A stretch of DNA of 6,131 nucleotides from Proteobacteria bacterium UBA1847 (GTDB taxonomy: Bacteria; Pseudomonadota; Gammaproteobacteria; Steroidobacterales; Woeseiaceae): contig DDIP01000243.1 in the NCBI GenBank assembly GCA_002338605.1, positions 7,247-13,377 of the forward strand, in the 5' to 3' direction. How positions within the stretch are numbered: the first letter of the stretch is position 1; every line of letters starts with the position of its first letter. The notes beneath the pieces are model-generated. The model worked only from the letters and a program-made list of their open reading frames with translations. It was not told the origin of the DNA and did not search any database. The position numbers were made by a program, and so were the translations under genes. Of this stretch, positions 1 to 5,866 are shown piece by piece.

Positions 1-905
1 CCGAGATTGCAGAGAGGCTCGGCGTTTCGCCGATGATCGTTGGCCTGACAATCGTTGGATTCGGAACGAGTGCGCCGGAACTGGTCGTCAATATTCTCGG
101 TTCCATCAATGGCGAAACCGCACTTGCTTTTGGCAACGTGGCCGGATCCAACGTTGCAAACCTGGGTCTCGTACTTGGCCTGGCAGCACTGATTGCCCCG
201 ATCAGCATTCAGGGCAACCTGGTGCGCCGCGAGGTGCCGCTCTTGCTGCTCGGAACGACCGCGCTGACCGTGATGGCTCTGGATGGTGTGCTGGAAGGAT
301 TCGCGCCGGTGATTCGCCGCAGTGATTCAATCGTATTGCTCCTGCTGTTCGGCGTCTTTGTCTACATCACGGCGATGGACGTGATTCGCTCCAAGAGTTC
401 GGACAAGCTGCTGCTTGTTCTGGCCGAGCGATCGTCACTCAGCAGCGCACCGCAGGCGCGCCTGTCCTGGATCGTTCTCATCGTCGGTGGCGCAATGCTG
501 TTTGCTGGCGGCGAAATGACCGTTCGCAATGGTTCGTCGTTGGCGCAGAGTTTTGGAATATCGCCGACCATTGTCGGCCTGTTTGTTGTTGCCGTCGGTA
601 CGAGTATGCCCGAACTCGTGACGTCGATTATTGCGGCGATGCGCAACGAGTCGGACCTGGCGCTGGGCAATGTTGTTGGCTCGAATATTTTCAATGCATT
701 GTTTGTCTTGCCGATCAGCGGACTCATTGCGCCGATCCCCGTGCCGGAAGGCGGCATAGGCGACCTGGTTGCTTCGTGGGTGTTTGCTGCGTCGCTGATC
801 TACTTTTTCGTCGTTGGCCGGGCGAGCCTCGGGCGACCGGCAGGAGCGATGTTCCTGGTCGCGTACGTCGCGTATGCGGTGTATCGCGTTACAGCAGGGC
901 AATAG
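1..905 (+). CDS. Ca2+/Na+ antiporter, CaCA family (YrbG/CaxA-like), 5'-truncated by window edge
   Basis: Inner-membrane cation/Ca2+ exchanger that would move Ca2+ out against Na+ (or H+). The frame is open from base 3, and the residues before the first in-window Met (EIAERLGVSP) belong to the same conserved stretch, so the ATG at 33 is not the start and the N-terminus lies upstream. Both signature alpha repeats are visible: the first has GFGTSAPELVVN followed by GNVAGSNVANLGLVLG, the second has AVGTSMPELVTS followed by GNVVGSNIFN. The acidic residue in each GTSxPE motif is the ion-binding Glu known for this family. The remainder is hydrophobic helices separated by a short polar loop around LAERSSLSSAPQARLS, as expected for two inverted five-helix halves. 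About 300 residues are visible, close to the family's 310-330, so only the first helix or so is missing. It converges on eptA with 8 bp between stops. Exact ion specificity cannot be told from sequence. Confidence 0.93.
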   Translation, partial: EIAERLGVSPMIVGLTIVGFGTSAPELVVNILGSINGETALAFGNVAGSNVANLGLVLGLAALIAPISIQGNLVRREVPLLLLGTTALTVMALDGVLEGFAPVIRRSDSIVLLLLFGVFVYITAMDVIRSKSSDKLLLVLAERSSLSSAPQARLSWIVLIVGGAMLFAGGEMTVRNGSSLAQSFGISPTIVGLFVVAVGTSMPELVTSIIAAMRNESDLALGNVVGSNIFNALFVLPISGLIAPIPVPEGGIGDLVASWVFAASLIYFFVVGRASLGRPAGAMFLVAYVAYAVYRVTAGQ

Positions 906-913
906 CCGAACGT

Positions 914-2500
914 TCAGCCGGCAAACAGATCGAGTTCGCGGCGATAGGAAGCGGCATCGACATCGTAGAGCCCGAGCAGCGTATGCGAGATGTTGTCATG
1001 CGATAGCTGTACACCGTGCATACGGGCTTCCCGAAAGCCGGGCGATGTCCAGAAGACGAATGGCACGACTGTCTGTGATTCGGGTGCGAGTGCATACGGC
1101 AGGCCGTGAAGATAGACGCCGCCCTCGCCCAGAGACTCTCCGTGATCCGACGCGTAGAACAGGAAGGAGTCGAATTCGCCGGAATGAGACTGAAGCTTTT
1201 CGATGAGTCTGCGCAGCACAAAATCCGTGTAGAGAATTGTATTGTCATAGGCGTTCGCGATTTCCTCGACGGAGCATTCGACCGGCGAGGTCTTGTCGCA
1301 CGACGGCCTGAATCGTTCAAAAGTCTTGGGGTATCGGCGACTGTAGGCCGGCCCGTGGCTGCCCAGCATGTGCAGTACGATGAGGGTGTCCGGCCCGGTT
1401 GCGCCGAGATAGTCGTCGACCTCGGGAATTAGTGCTTCGTCGTAGTAGCCCATATCGCTGTAAAGTGGCGACGATGCGTCAGCATTCTCTCTCAGGCTGA
1501 TACTCTCGATTCGAGCACAGACACCTTTGCAGCTCGAGTTGTTGTCAATCCATACGGGACTGACACCGGCGGCACGGAGAATATCGAGGACATTCGATTC
1601 GAAGGCTGCCTCGTCGACGTCATAACTCTTGCGGTCCCTGATTGAAAACATGCATGGTACCGAGAAGAGCGTTGATGTGCCGCAGGAATGGGCGTGAGCG
1701 AACTGCACGTTCGGCGTACTTGCCAGCAGGGGATTCGTTTCTCTCGGGTAGCCATCCAGCGAGAAATGATCGGCGCGCGCCGTTTCACCGACAACCATAA
1801 TGCCGATAGTTCGACGCTTGTCGGTTTTGTGTCGAGTTGCATCCGCGTCCACAATTCGAAAGGCCTGGTCGCTGCGAAGGTTCTTGCGGACCAGTCGAGC
1901 CAATGAGACCAGCGGGTAGACGGGTGTAATCGAAAACTGGAGGTCGTGATGCTCGCGAGCGAAGAAGGAGACGAATCGATAGTTCGGTAGTGTAATTGCA
2001 ACGAATAGCGCGGCAATGCCGGCGACAACCAGCATTCGCTGGCCGAGGTCGAGCAACAGGGGTTTCGGGACCAGCGTGATGAAGTGGAGCAACAGCGCCG
2101 GCGTGATGCCAAAAATGAGGACGTGGCGAATGAATGGCAGTGATGCCAGCTCCCTGGCTTCGGCCACATTGTTGTCCCGAACCGTTTCCAGCATGTTTGC
2201 AATCATGCCCGGGTCGAAGATGATTCCCAGCTCGTTGGAGAAGTACCCGAAGGTGGCGGACAGGATCAGCAATACGGCAATCGTTGCTTTCAACAGCCAG
2301 CCAAAACCGAGTGCGAGAATGATTATGTCGAGCACGAGTACCATCAACAACACGAGCGACAGCATGAAACCGAGGCCGGCCAATGAGAGTATTTCCGGCG
2401 CCGCGAATAGCGCGGAAAATAACGGGACATTATTTCCGAGCGCAATGAACAGTGCCGCCCCGGTGGCAAGTTGCCAGGGAGCAAGTGGAAGTTTTCTCAA
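914..2500 (-). CDS. eptA: Phosphoethanolamine--lipid A transferase EptA (start TTG at 2500; open frame continues to an ATG at 2584)
   Basis: Inner-membrane enzyme with a periplasmic catalytic domain that transfers phosphoethanolamine from phosphatidylethanolamine to lipid A phosphates, lowering surface charge and polymyxin binding. Numbered from the ATG at 2584: five hydrophobic segments (about 38-58, 66-92, 97-118, 150-172, 182-200), then an alkaline-phosphatase/sulfatase-type domain. The metal/catalytic set is intact: E267 in VVGETARADHFSLDGY, nucleophile T305 in SCGTSTLFSVPCMF (flanked by C301 and C311), H410 in GSHGPAY, D480-H481 in SDHGESLGEGG. Further Cys pairs are CKGVC (352/356) and C429/C437. 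The usual C-x(n)-CYDE pair is replaced by LYSDMGYYDEALI. The ATG at 2584 has no Shine-Dalgarno, overlaps the dgkA ATG on the other strand, and would add 28 polar residues absent from relatives. The TTG at 2500 puts TM1 about 10 residues from the start, as in E. coli EptA, with a weak AGG 9 nt upstream. Product is then 528 aa. Confidence 0.93.
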   Translation of the reverse strand: MRKLPLAPWQLATGAALFIALGNNVPLFSALFAAPEILSLAGLGFMLSLVLLMVLVLDIIILALGFGWLLKATIAVLLILSATFGYFSNELGIIFDPGMIANMLETVRDNNVAEARELASLPFIRHVLIFGITPALLLHFITLVPKPLLLDLGQRMLVVAGIAALFVAITLPNYRFVSFFAREHHDLQFSITPVYPLVSLARLVRKNLRSDQAFRIVDADATRHKTDKRRTIGIMVVGETARADHFSLDGYPRETNPLLASTPNVQFAHAHSCGTSTLFSVPCMFSIRDRKSYDVDEAAFESNVLDILRAAGVSPVWIDNNSSCKGVCARIESISLRENADASSPLYSDMGYYDEALIPEVDDYLGATGPDTLIVLHMLGSHGPAYSRRYPKTFERFRPSCDKTSPVECSVEEIANAYDNTILYTDFVLRRLIEKLQSHSGEFDSFLFYASDHGESLGEGGVYLHGLPYALAPESQTVVPFVFWTSPGFREARMHGVQLSHDNISHTLLGLYDVDAASYRRELDLFAG

Positions 2501-2582
2501 GTTATTCGGCCTGATCTGAAAGCTGCTATGACCTGTTAGACTCTCGTATTCCAGGAATCCTTCGGTATCAGGCAGGCAATTC
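2501..2582. promoter_or_regulatory. Shared divergent control region of eptA and dgkA
   Basis: If eptA starts at the TTG at 2500, this stretch of about 80 bp must hold the promoters of both divergent genes. I see an 11-bp palindrome, ATTCC-A-GGAAT (2548-2558), in its middle, a plausible operator, and a TAGACT (2537-2542) that could be a -10 for dgkA, but no convincing -35 partner. The dgkA ribosome-binding site is AGG at 2574-2576, 6 nt before its ATG. I do not see a clear PmrA-type direct repeat, so polymyxin-type two-component control of eptA is not supported from sequence. Confidence 0.4.
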
Positions 2583-2996
2583 ATGAACGATCAAGCATCG
2601 CCCGTCGAAGCGGGGCAGAAGCCCACCGGCCTGAAGCGGATCTGGCTTGCGTTCTTCTATTCCATGGAGGGATTTCGGGCGGCGTGGAAGGGCGAGGCGG
2701 CATTTCGCCAGGAGTTGGTGCTGGCGTTGGTTATGTTGCCACTTGGCTTCATGCTGGGGCGAAATGCGATCGAGTACATAGCGTTGACCGGGACTGTTCT
2801 GCTGGTCCTTATTGTCGAGCTGCTGAATTCGGCGATCGAGGCGACCGTGGATCGGATTGGTCCTGAGAAGCACGAACTGTCGAAGAACGCGAAAGACATG
2901 GGTTCCGCCGCCGTACTGGTAAGCCTGTTGCTGGTGATGTTGACCTGGGGCCTGGTGTTTGCCGACCGATTTATTCTAAGCCCTCCGTCTAATTGA
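2583..2996 (+). CDS. dgkA: Diacylglycerol kinase DgkA (prokaryotic, integral membrane)
   Basis: Trimeric three-helix inner-membrane kinase that phosphorylates diacylglycerol to phosphatidic acid with ATP, recycling lipid released by transferases that consume phospholipid head groups. The 137-aa product aligns along its length with E. coli DgkA (about 122 aa), with about 10 extra residues at the N-terminus and a few at the C-terminus. Conserved parts: WKGEAAFRQE (E38), VELLNSAIEATVDRIG with E79, N82 and E86, and the ATP-site pair K104-D105 in AKDMGSAAVL. Three hydrophobic helices lie at roughly 44-60, 63-86 and 108-128. The ATG is supported by AGG at 2574-2576 with 6-nt spacing and by the lack of a need for further N-terminal sequence. 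It is divergent from eptA, whose reaction generates diacylglycerol, so coordinated expression is a reasonable inference. Confidence 0.96.
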   Translation: MNDQASPVEAGQKPTGLKRIWLAFFYSMEGFRAAWKGEAAFRQELVLALVMLPLGFMLGRNAIEYIALTGTVLLVLIVELLNSAIEATVDRIGPEKHELSKNAKDMGSAAVLVSLLLVMLTWGLVFADRFILSPPSN

Positions 2997-3005
2997 TCAA
3001 AACCG

Positions 3006-3027
3006 CCTGTTCCGGCAACGGACAAGG
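3006..3027 (+). other. Imperfect GNRA-loop hairpin between dgkA and the secreted-protein gene
   Basis: Arms at 3006-3014 and 3019-3027 enclose a GCAA tetraloop. The loop-proximal TCCG/CGGA and the outer CCT/AGG pair, with two mismatches between. No T-run follows, so this is not a standard intrinsic terminator. It may be a weak RNA structure in a dgkA read-through transcript, or chance. Confidence 0.25.
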
Positions 3028-3059
3028 CACTGATCAGTCCAACGCGGAGGATTCACATC

Positions 3060-4091
3060 ATGAACAGATTCATAGCGCTGTGCCTTGCCCTGCCCCTGGT
3101 ATTTATGGCGTCGCAAGAGTCCGAGGCATCCGGCTGGCACAACAATGCGTGCTCGAAGACCAGCCAGCTGATGCGTGCGGCATGCTACGCCGAAACCCGT
3201 GACGACTTTCTGGTTGAGAAAGCGAAGTGTTACAACGAGTCGGAAAGCGAAGAAAAGCGCGAATGCCTCTCGGAGGTTCGTGAGGAGTTCGGCGAGGTTC
3301 GAGAGGAATGTCACGAACAGTTTGATGCTCGTGAAGAAGTTTGCGACCGACTGGGGCAGGCACCTTACGACCCGAGTTTCGAGGCAGAGGATTTCGAAAC
3401 CAGCCTCGAATCATTGTCCGTTCCGAACCCGTATTATCCCATGCAGGTCGGACATGTCTGGACCTATGACGGCGATGAGGAAATCATGGTTGAGGTGCTC
3501 GATGAAACCAAGTTCATTGATGACATCAACTGTTTTGTCGTACGTGACGTCGTCTTCGTTGACGGACTGCTGGTCGAGGATACTGATGACTGGTTTGCGG
3601 TGAATCGCAACGATGGCGGCATCTGGTACTGCGGCGAAGAGGTTAAGGACTACGAGTATTTCGACGGCGACTCGCCGAGCTTGCCGGAGCTGGTTGCGAT
3701 TGACGGTTCGTTCAAGGTTGAACGTGACGGGGATCGCGCGGGCGTATTTTTCCCGGGCTATCCACAGGTCGGCGACTTCTACCGCCAGGAATTTTCGCTC
3801 GGCAATGCCGAAGATATCGGCGAGGTTGTCTCGACTAACTACCACTACGGTGAGGATGAGGAACTCGATGAACTGGTGCCACAGGCGCTGGCAGAAGCGC
3901 TTTGCAATCACGACTGCGTTGTTGTTGCGGAAGGAACACCAATTGAGCCAGGCGTGTTCGAACGCAAGTACTATGCGCGCGATATTGGCTTTTTCGTCGG
4001 AACAAACCCGGTGGACGATGAGGTTGTATTCCTGACGGGGTGTAATTTCAATAGTGCATGCGATGCGCTACCAGAGGTCGACCAGGAATAA
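3060..4091 (+). CDS. Secreted acidic Cys-rich protein, function unknown
   Basis: Start is fixed by a strong GGAGG at 3046-3050, 9 nt before the ATG. The first 23 residues form a Sec signal peptide (MNRF, hydrophobic core, cleavage predicted after SEA), so the 320-residue mature protein is exported to periplasm or beyond; no lipobox or late membrane segment is seen. Residues about 26-100 are charged, predicted helical, with six Cys at 31, 42, 57, 69, 84 and 95. From about 121 (NPYYPMQVGHVWTYDG) a beta-rich domain follows, containing DWFAVNRNDGGIWYCGE, PGYPQVGDFYRQEF and EPGVFERKYYARDIGFF. This pattern recurs, as I recall it, in a widespread family of uncharacterised secreted bacterial proteins. 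Six further Cys (158, 191, 282, 286, 328, 334) suggest disulfides. Asp and Glu greatly outnumber Lys and Arg. It lies 63 bp after dgkA on the same strand, so co-transcription is possible, but no functional link is evident. No enzyme motif recognised. Confidence 0.88.
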   Translation: MNRFIALCLALPLVFMASQESEASGWHNNACSKTSQLMRAACYAETRDDFLVEKAKCYNESESEEKRECLSEVREEFGEVREECHEQFDAREEVCDRLGQAPYDPSFEAEDFETSLESLSVPNPYYPMQVGHVWTYDGDEEIMVEVLDETKFIDDINCFVVRDVVFVDGLLVEDTDDWFAVNRNDGGIWYCGEEVKDYEYFDGDSPSLPELVAIDGSFKVERDGDRAGVFFPGYPQVGDFYRQEFSLGNAEDIGEVVSTNYHYGEDEELDELVPQALAEALCNHDCVVVAEGTPIEPGVFERKYYARDIGFFVGTNPVDDEVVFLTGCNFNSACDALPEVDQE

Positions 4092-4124
4092 GTCAAGGGC
4101 GGCGGTAATGCTCGGAGACGCAAC
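4092..4124. other. Convergent intergenic gap between secreted-protein gene and intI
   Basis: Thirty-three bases separate two convergent stops. There is no hairpin-plus-T-run terminator. GCGGCGGTAA (around 4099-4108) could pair at 9 of 10 positions with TTGCCGCCGC inside the end of intI (around 4153-4162), a long-loop structure of doubtful meaning. The gap marks the left limit of the recognisable integron platform. Confidence 0.3.
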
Positions 4125-5081
4125 TCAGAGGTCCAGTGGGCTGCGAACCGCGTTGCCGCCGCGCTTTATGACATGTGTGTAGATTTGTGTTGTTTTGACA
4201 TCGGCATGGCCGAGCAATTCCTGGACCGTGCGGATGTCGCAGCCGCGCTGAAGCAGGTGTGTTGCGAAGGAATGCCGAAATGTGTGCGTTGTCGCGCGCT
4301 TGTTAATGCCACTTTCATCGACGGCCGCCTTGATGGCGCGCGACAATCCGGATGCGTGCGAGTGATGCCGCCGCCGGCTCTCATTGTGACGAATGTAGGT
4401 GTAATGTGCGGAAGGGAAAAGGTACTGCCACTTCCAGGCGAGTGCGGCACCCTTATACTTTCGGTCAATGGCAAATGGCAAGGAAACCCCTTTCAGGCCT
4501 TTTTGTTTATCGCGCTCGTTCAGTTTTCAGACCACCTTCATCTGCTGCCTGATATCGGGAACGAGTTTCTCTGGTAGAACCGTGTGGCGATCTTTCTGAC
4601 CTTTGCCGCCACGTACGCAGAGCTGCAAGTAGCTGAAATCGATGTCCTGTATACGGAGTCTCAGGCATTCGACCATTCGCAGACCGCTACCGTAGAGAAT
4701 GCTGGCCATCAGCCAGTATCGCCCGTCCATGCAGTCGAGCACCTGAGCAACTTCGGCGCGGGTAAGAACGATTGGGACACGTTTGGGCCGTCGAGCCCGA
4801 ACGATGTCATCCAGCCAGGGCAGGTCAACTTCCAGGACTTTTTTATACAGGAACAGGATGGCACTCAATGCCTGGTTCTGGGTGGATGCAGACACCCGCA
4901 AGCGGACCGCCAGATCGGTGAGAAAAGCAGTGATTTCATCGGTACCCAGCTCCCTGGGGTGTCTGTTACCATGAAAGCTGATGAATCGTTTGATCCAGTA
5001 GAGATAGGTTTCTTCGGTCCGGTACGCGTAGTGCTCGGCCCGACACCGTTCATTGATAACATCGACGAGCTTTCGACCCAT
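4125..5081 (-). pseudogene. intI: Integron integrase IntI interrupted by one in-frame TGA
   Basis: IntI is a site-specific tyrosine recombinase that inserts and excises gene cassettes at attI and attC. The reading frame spans 318 codons (family usually about 320-340) with a single stop, TGA at 4527-4529 (codon 185), and the same frame resumes at once as KLNERDKQ. In read-through numbering the N-terminal SAM-like DNA-binding domain covers about 1-95 (HYAYRTEETYLYWIKRFI). The catalytic set is complete: R135 (GSGLR), K160 (RGGKG), H266 and R269 (HTFRH), H292 (LGHADV), Y301 (IYTH). Residues about 205-245 ([12 protein letters not shown] to RRRHH) are the insert that separates IntI from XerC/D. RVRSPLD-like ending AVRSPLDL is typical. 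The gene points away from the cassettes, as in integrons. ATG at 5081 has GAGGT 10 nt upstream. The stop separates R/K from H/R/H/Y, so neither half should recombine alone. A C-to-T change of an Arg CGA is the simplest origin. A sequencing error is possible. Confidence 0.93.
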
Positions 5082-5100
5082 GACAATTTCTACCTCAGCC

Positions 5101-5118
5101 GGAGATCAATCTATCTCC
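5101..5118. repeat. Inverted repeat near intI start
   Basis: GGAGAT (5101-5106) and ATCTCC (5113-5118) are perfectly complementary around CAATCT. It sits 20-37 bp upstream of the intI ATG, over the likely leader or early promoter of the integrase, so a regulator site or leader hairpin is possible. No protein partner can be named. Confidence 0.4.
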
Positions 5119-5162
5119 CCAGCCATTGAGGCTATCAAAGGGCCTCAAGGCAAGATCAATCT
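5103..5162 (+). repeat. Direct repeat AGATCAATCT, two copies 50 bp apart
   Basis: Identical 10-mers at 5103-5112 and 5153-5162. Some attI sites carry direct repeats bound by the integrase (DR1 and DR2 in class 1), so these are candidates for accessory IntI-binding sites, but their sequence does not resemble a core site. Confidence 0.4.
5122..5151. repeat. Inverted repeat with one bulged base in attI region
   Basis: GCC-A-TTGAGGC (5122-5132) pairs with GCCTCAAGGC (5142-5151) over 10 bp with one unpaired A (5125) and a 9-nt loop. The single bulged base recalls the extrahelical bases of folded attC sites, but no core-site trinucleotides flank it, so it is not called an attC. Confidence 0.45.
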
Positions 5163-5177
5163 CCTTATTTGCCCTTT

Positions 5178-5196
5178 CGCAAGACTTATACTTGCG
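5178..5196. repeat. Inverted repeat around the candidate -10 elements
   Basis: CGCAAG (5178-5183) and CTTGCG (5191-5196) are perfect inverted arms around ACTTATA, enclosing TATACT / TATAAG on the two strands. A protein bound here would block promoters in either direction; it ends 20 bp from the recombination point. Confidence 0.45.
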
Positions 5197-5245
5197 ATTC
5201 AGGCAACGAATTAACGTTAGAAGGCAACCGAACTTCAGCTTCGCG

Positions 5246-5274
5246 TTGACACTCCGTATCCAATCGGATACAGT
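5246..5274 (+). promoter_or_regulatory. Sigma70-type promoter of the toxin-antitoxin cassette
   Basis: A consensus -35 TTGACA (5246-5251), a 17-bp spacer, and -10 TACAGT (5269-5274, four of six matches). Transcription would begin near 5280-5282, i.e. at the toxin ATG (5281), giving a leaderless or nearly leaderless mRNA. Confidence 0.65.
5256..5271. promoter_or_regulatory. Palindromic operator, likely antitoxin-binding
   Basis: GTATCC-AATC-GGATAC is a perfect 6-bp-arm palindrome lying in the spacer and overlapping the first bases of the -10. This is the classic position for repression by an Xre/HigA-type antitoxin dimer, and such an antitoxin is encoded just downstream. Binding by that protein is inference. 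Confidence 0.65.
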
Positions 5275-5280
5275 TCTCTC

Positions 5281-5583
5281 ATGTTTCAGCTCCGCCAGAC
5301 AGCTACCTTTGCTAAGTGGTTGCATCGACTGCGGGACAAAAAGGCTAAGGCCCGAATCCTCTCGAGGCTCGACTCATTCAAGCTTGGTCACCTCGGCGAC
5401 TGCAAGACGGTCGGTGGAAGAATTCGCGAGATGCGAGTTCACATCGGAGCTGGATACAGAGTGTATTTTGTGCAACAAGGCGAGTTAGTCGTGATCCTGT
5501 TGTGTGGCGGTTCGAAATCGAGTCAGTCGAGAGACATTGAACGAGCTGCACGCCTTCTAGAAGAGATTGAGGAATTGAAATGA
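5281..5583 (+). CDS. RelE/HigB-like type II toxin (addiction module killer protein family)
   Basis: Small 100-aa RelE/ParE-superfamily toxin; members near this family usually act as ribosome-dependent mRNA interferases. The family pattern runs through the whole chain: RQTATFAKWLHRLRDKKAKARIL at the N-terminus (two helices), GDCKTVGGRIREMRVHIGAGYRVYF (positions 39-63, beta strands with conserved Arg and Tyr), and LLCGGSKSSQSRDIERA (73-89). Length matches the family. It is the first gene of a toxin-first pair, as in higBA, and its stop TGA overlaps the antitoxin ATG by ATGA. There is no Shine-Dalgarno before the ATG (only a weak GGA 12 nt away) and the promoter -10 ends 6 nt before it, which suggests inefficient or leaderless translation. 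The target (ribosome-bound mRNA or other) is not settled by sequence. Confidence 0.92.
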   Translation: MFQLRQTATFAKWLHRLRDKKAKARILSRLDSFKLGHLGDCKTVGGRIREMRVHIGAGYRVYFVQQGELVVILLCGGSKSSQSRDIERAARLLEEIEELK

Positions 5584-5861
5584 GTGCGGTAAAAGAGTTT
5601 GATCCAAGTGAATTCCTTGGCGACGAGGAAGTCATAGCCGAATATTTGAACGCAGCACTTGAGGACGAGAATCCGGATGTTTTTCTTGCCGCCGTAGGAA
5701 ACGTGGCGAAAGCAAGAGGTATGACCGCGATCGCAAAAACCACGGGGCTAGGCCGAGAGAGTCTCTATAAAGCAATGTCTCCTGGTGCCAAACCGCGCTA
5801 TGACACAGTACTGAAGGTCTTACACAGCCTCGGTGTAAAGGTCACGGTATCTGCGCCATGA
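5580..5861 (+). CDS. HigA/Xre-like antitoxin (addiction module antidote family)
   Basis: 93-aa partner of the preceding toxin. The N-terminal part (EFDPSEFLGDEEVIAEYLNAALEDENPDVFLAAVGNVAKARG) is the conserved lead-in of this antidote family, and residues about 48-67 (MTAIAKTTGLGRESLYKAMS) form a Cro/C1-type helix-turn-helix. The C-terminus (YDTVLKVLHSLGVKVTV) completes the domain. It would neutralise the toxin by direct binding and repress the operon at the palindrome 5256-5271. GAGGA at 5569-5573, 6 nt before the ATG, is a good ribosome-binding site inside the toxin gene, so antitoxin should be translated better than toxin. The stop lies 5 bp before the attC arm, the tight packing usual in cassettes. 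Confidence 0.92.
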   Translation: MSAVKEFDPSEFLGDEEVIAEYLNAALEDENPDVFLAAVGNVAKARGMTAIAKTTGLGRESLYKAMSPGAKPRYDTVLKVLHSLGVKVTVSAP

Positions 5862-5866
5862 GGCAA

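Larger units (their letters stand above)
5082..5216. promoter_or_regulatory. attI: attI recombination site and integrase/cassette promoter region
   Basis: This gene-free 135 bp lies between the intI start and the first cassette, where attI is found in all integrons. Its right end is the core G in TTAACG|TTAGAA (cut after 5216), matching the GTTRRR consensus. AT-rich TATAAG (minus strand, 5187-5192) preceded at 18 bp by a weak TTAATT could serve intI; the opposite strand there reads TATACT and could serve cassettes. No LexA-type CTGT-N8-ACAG box is present, so the SOS control of several integrases is not evident. The rest holds several inverted and direct repeats listed separately. The exact limits of attI and of IntI-binding sites cannot be set from sequence. 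Confidence 0.7.

Noticed and set aside
2016..2519. Plus-strand open frame of 167 codons inside eptA
   Set aside because: Antisense to the membrane domain of eptA, low-complexity Ser/Asn-rich translation, no family resemblance.
914..2584. eptA as a mobile colistin-resistance (mcr) gene carried by the integron
   Set aside because: It is outside the cassette array, has no attC, lies next to dgkA in a chromosomal arrangement, and no insertion sequence flanks it. It looks like an intrinsic eptA.
3006..3027. Intrinsic terminator after dgkA
   Set aside because: The stem is imperfect and no T-run follows.
4173..4577. Plus-strand open frame of 134 codons
   Set aside because: It lies antisense to intI, has no recognisable protein features, and the minus strand carries the conserved recombinase motifs.
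4647..4665. CTGTATACGGAGTCTCAGG as a LexA box for the integrase
   Set aside because: It is inside the intI coding sequence and its right half does not fit CTGT-N8-ACAG.
4584..5129. Plus-strand open frame of 181 codons antisense to the N-terminal half of intI
   Set aside because: A shadow of the recombinase coding sequence; no domain, no plausible start signal.
5122..5216. A second attC upstream of cassette 1
   Set aside because: The bulged inverted repeat is attC-like, but there is no RYYYAAC R'' box to its left and the region abuts intI, so attI is the better reading.
5126..5488. Plus-strand open frame of 120 codons running across attI into the toxin gene
   Set aside because: It crosses the recombination boundary at 5216/5217 and reads the toxin gene in the wrong frame, so it cannot be a cassette gene.
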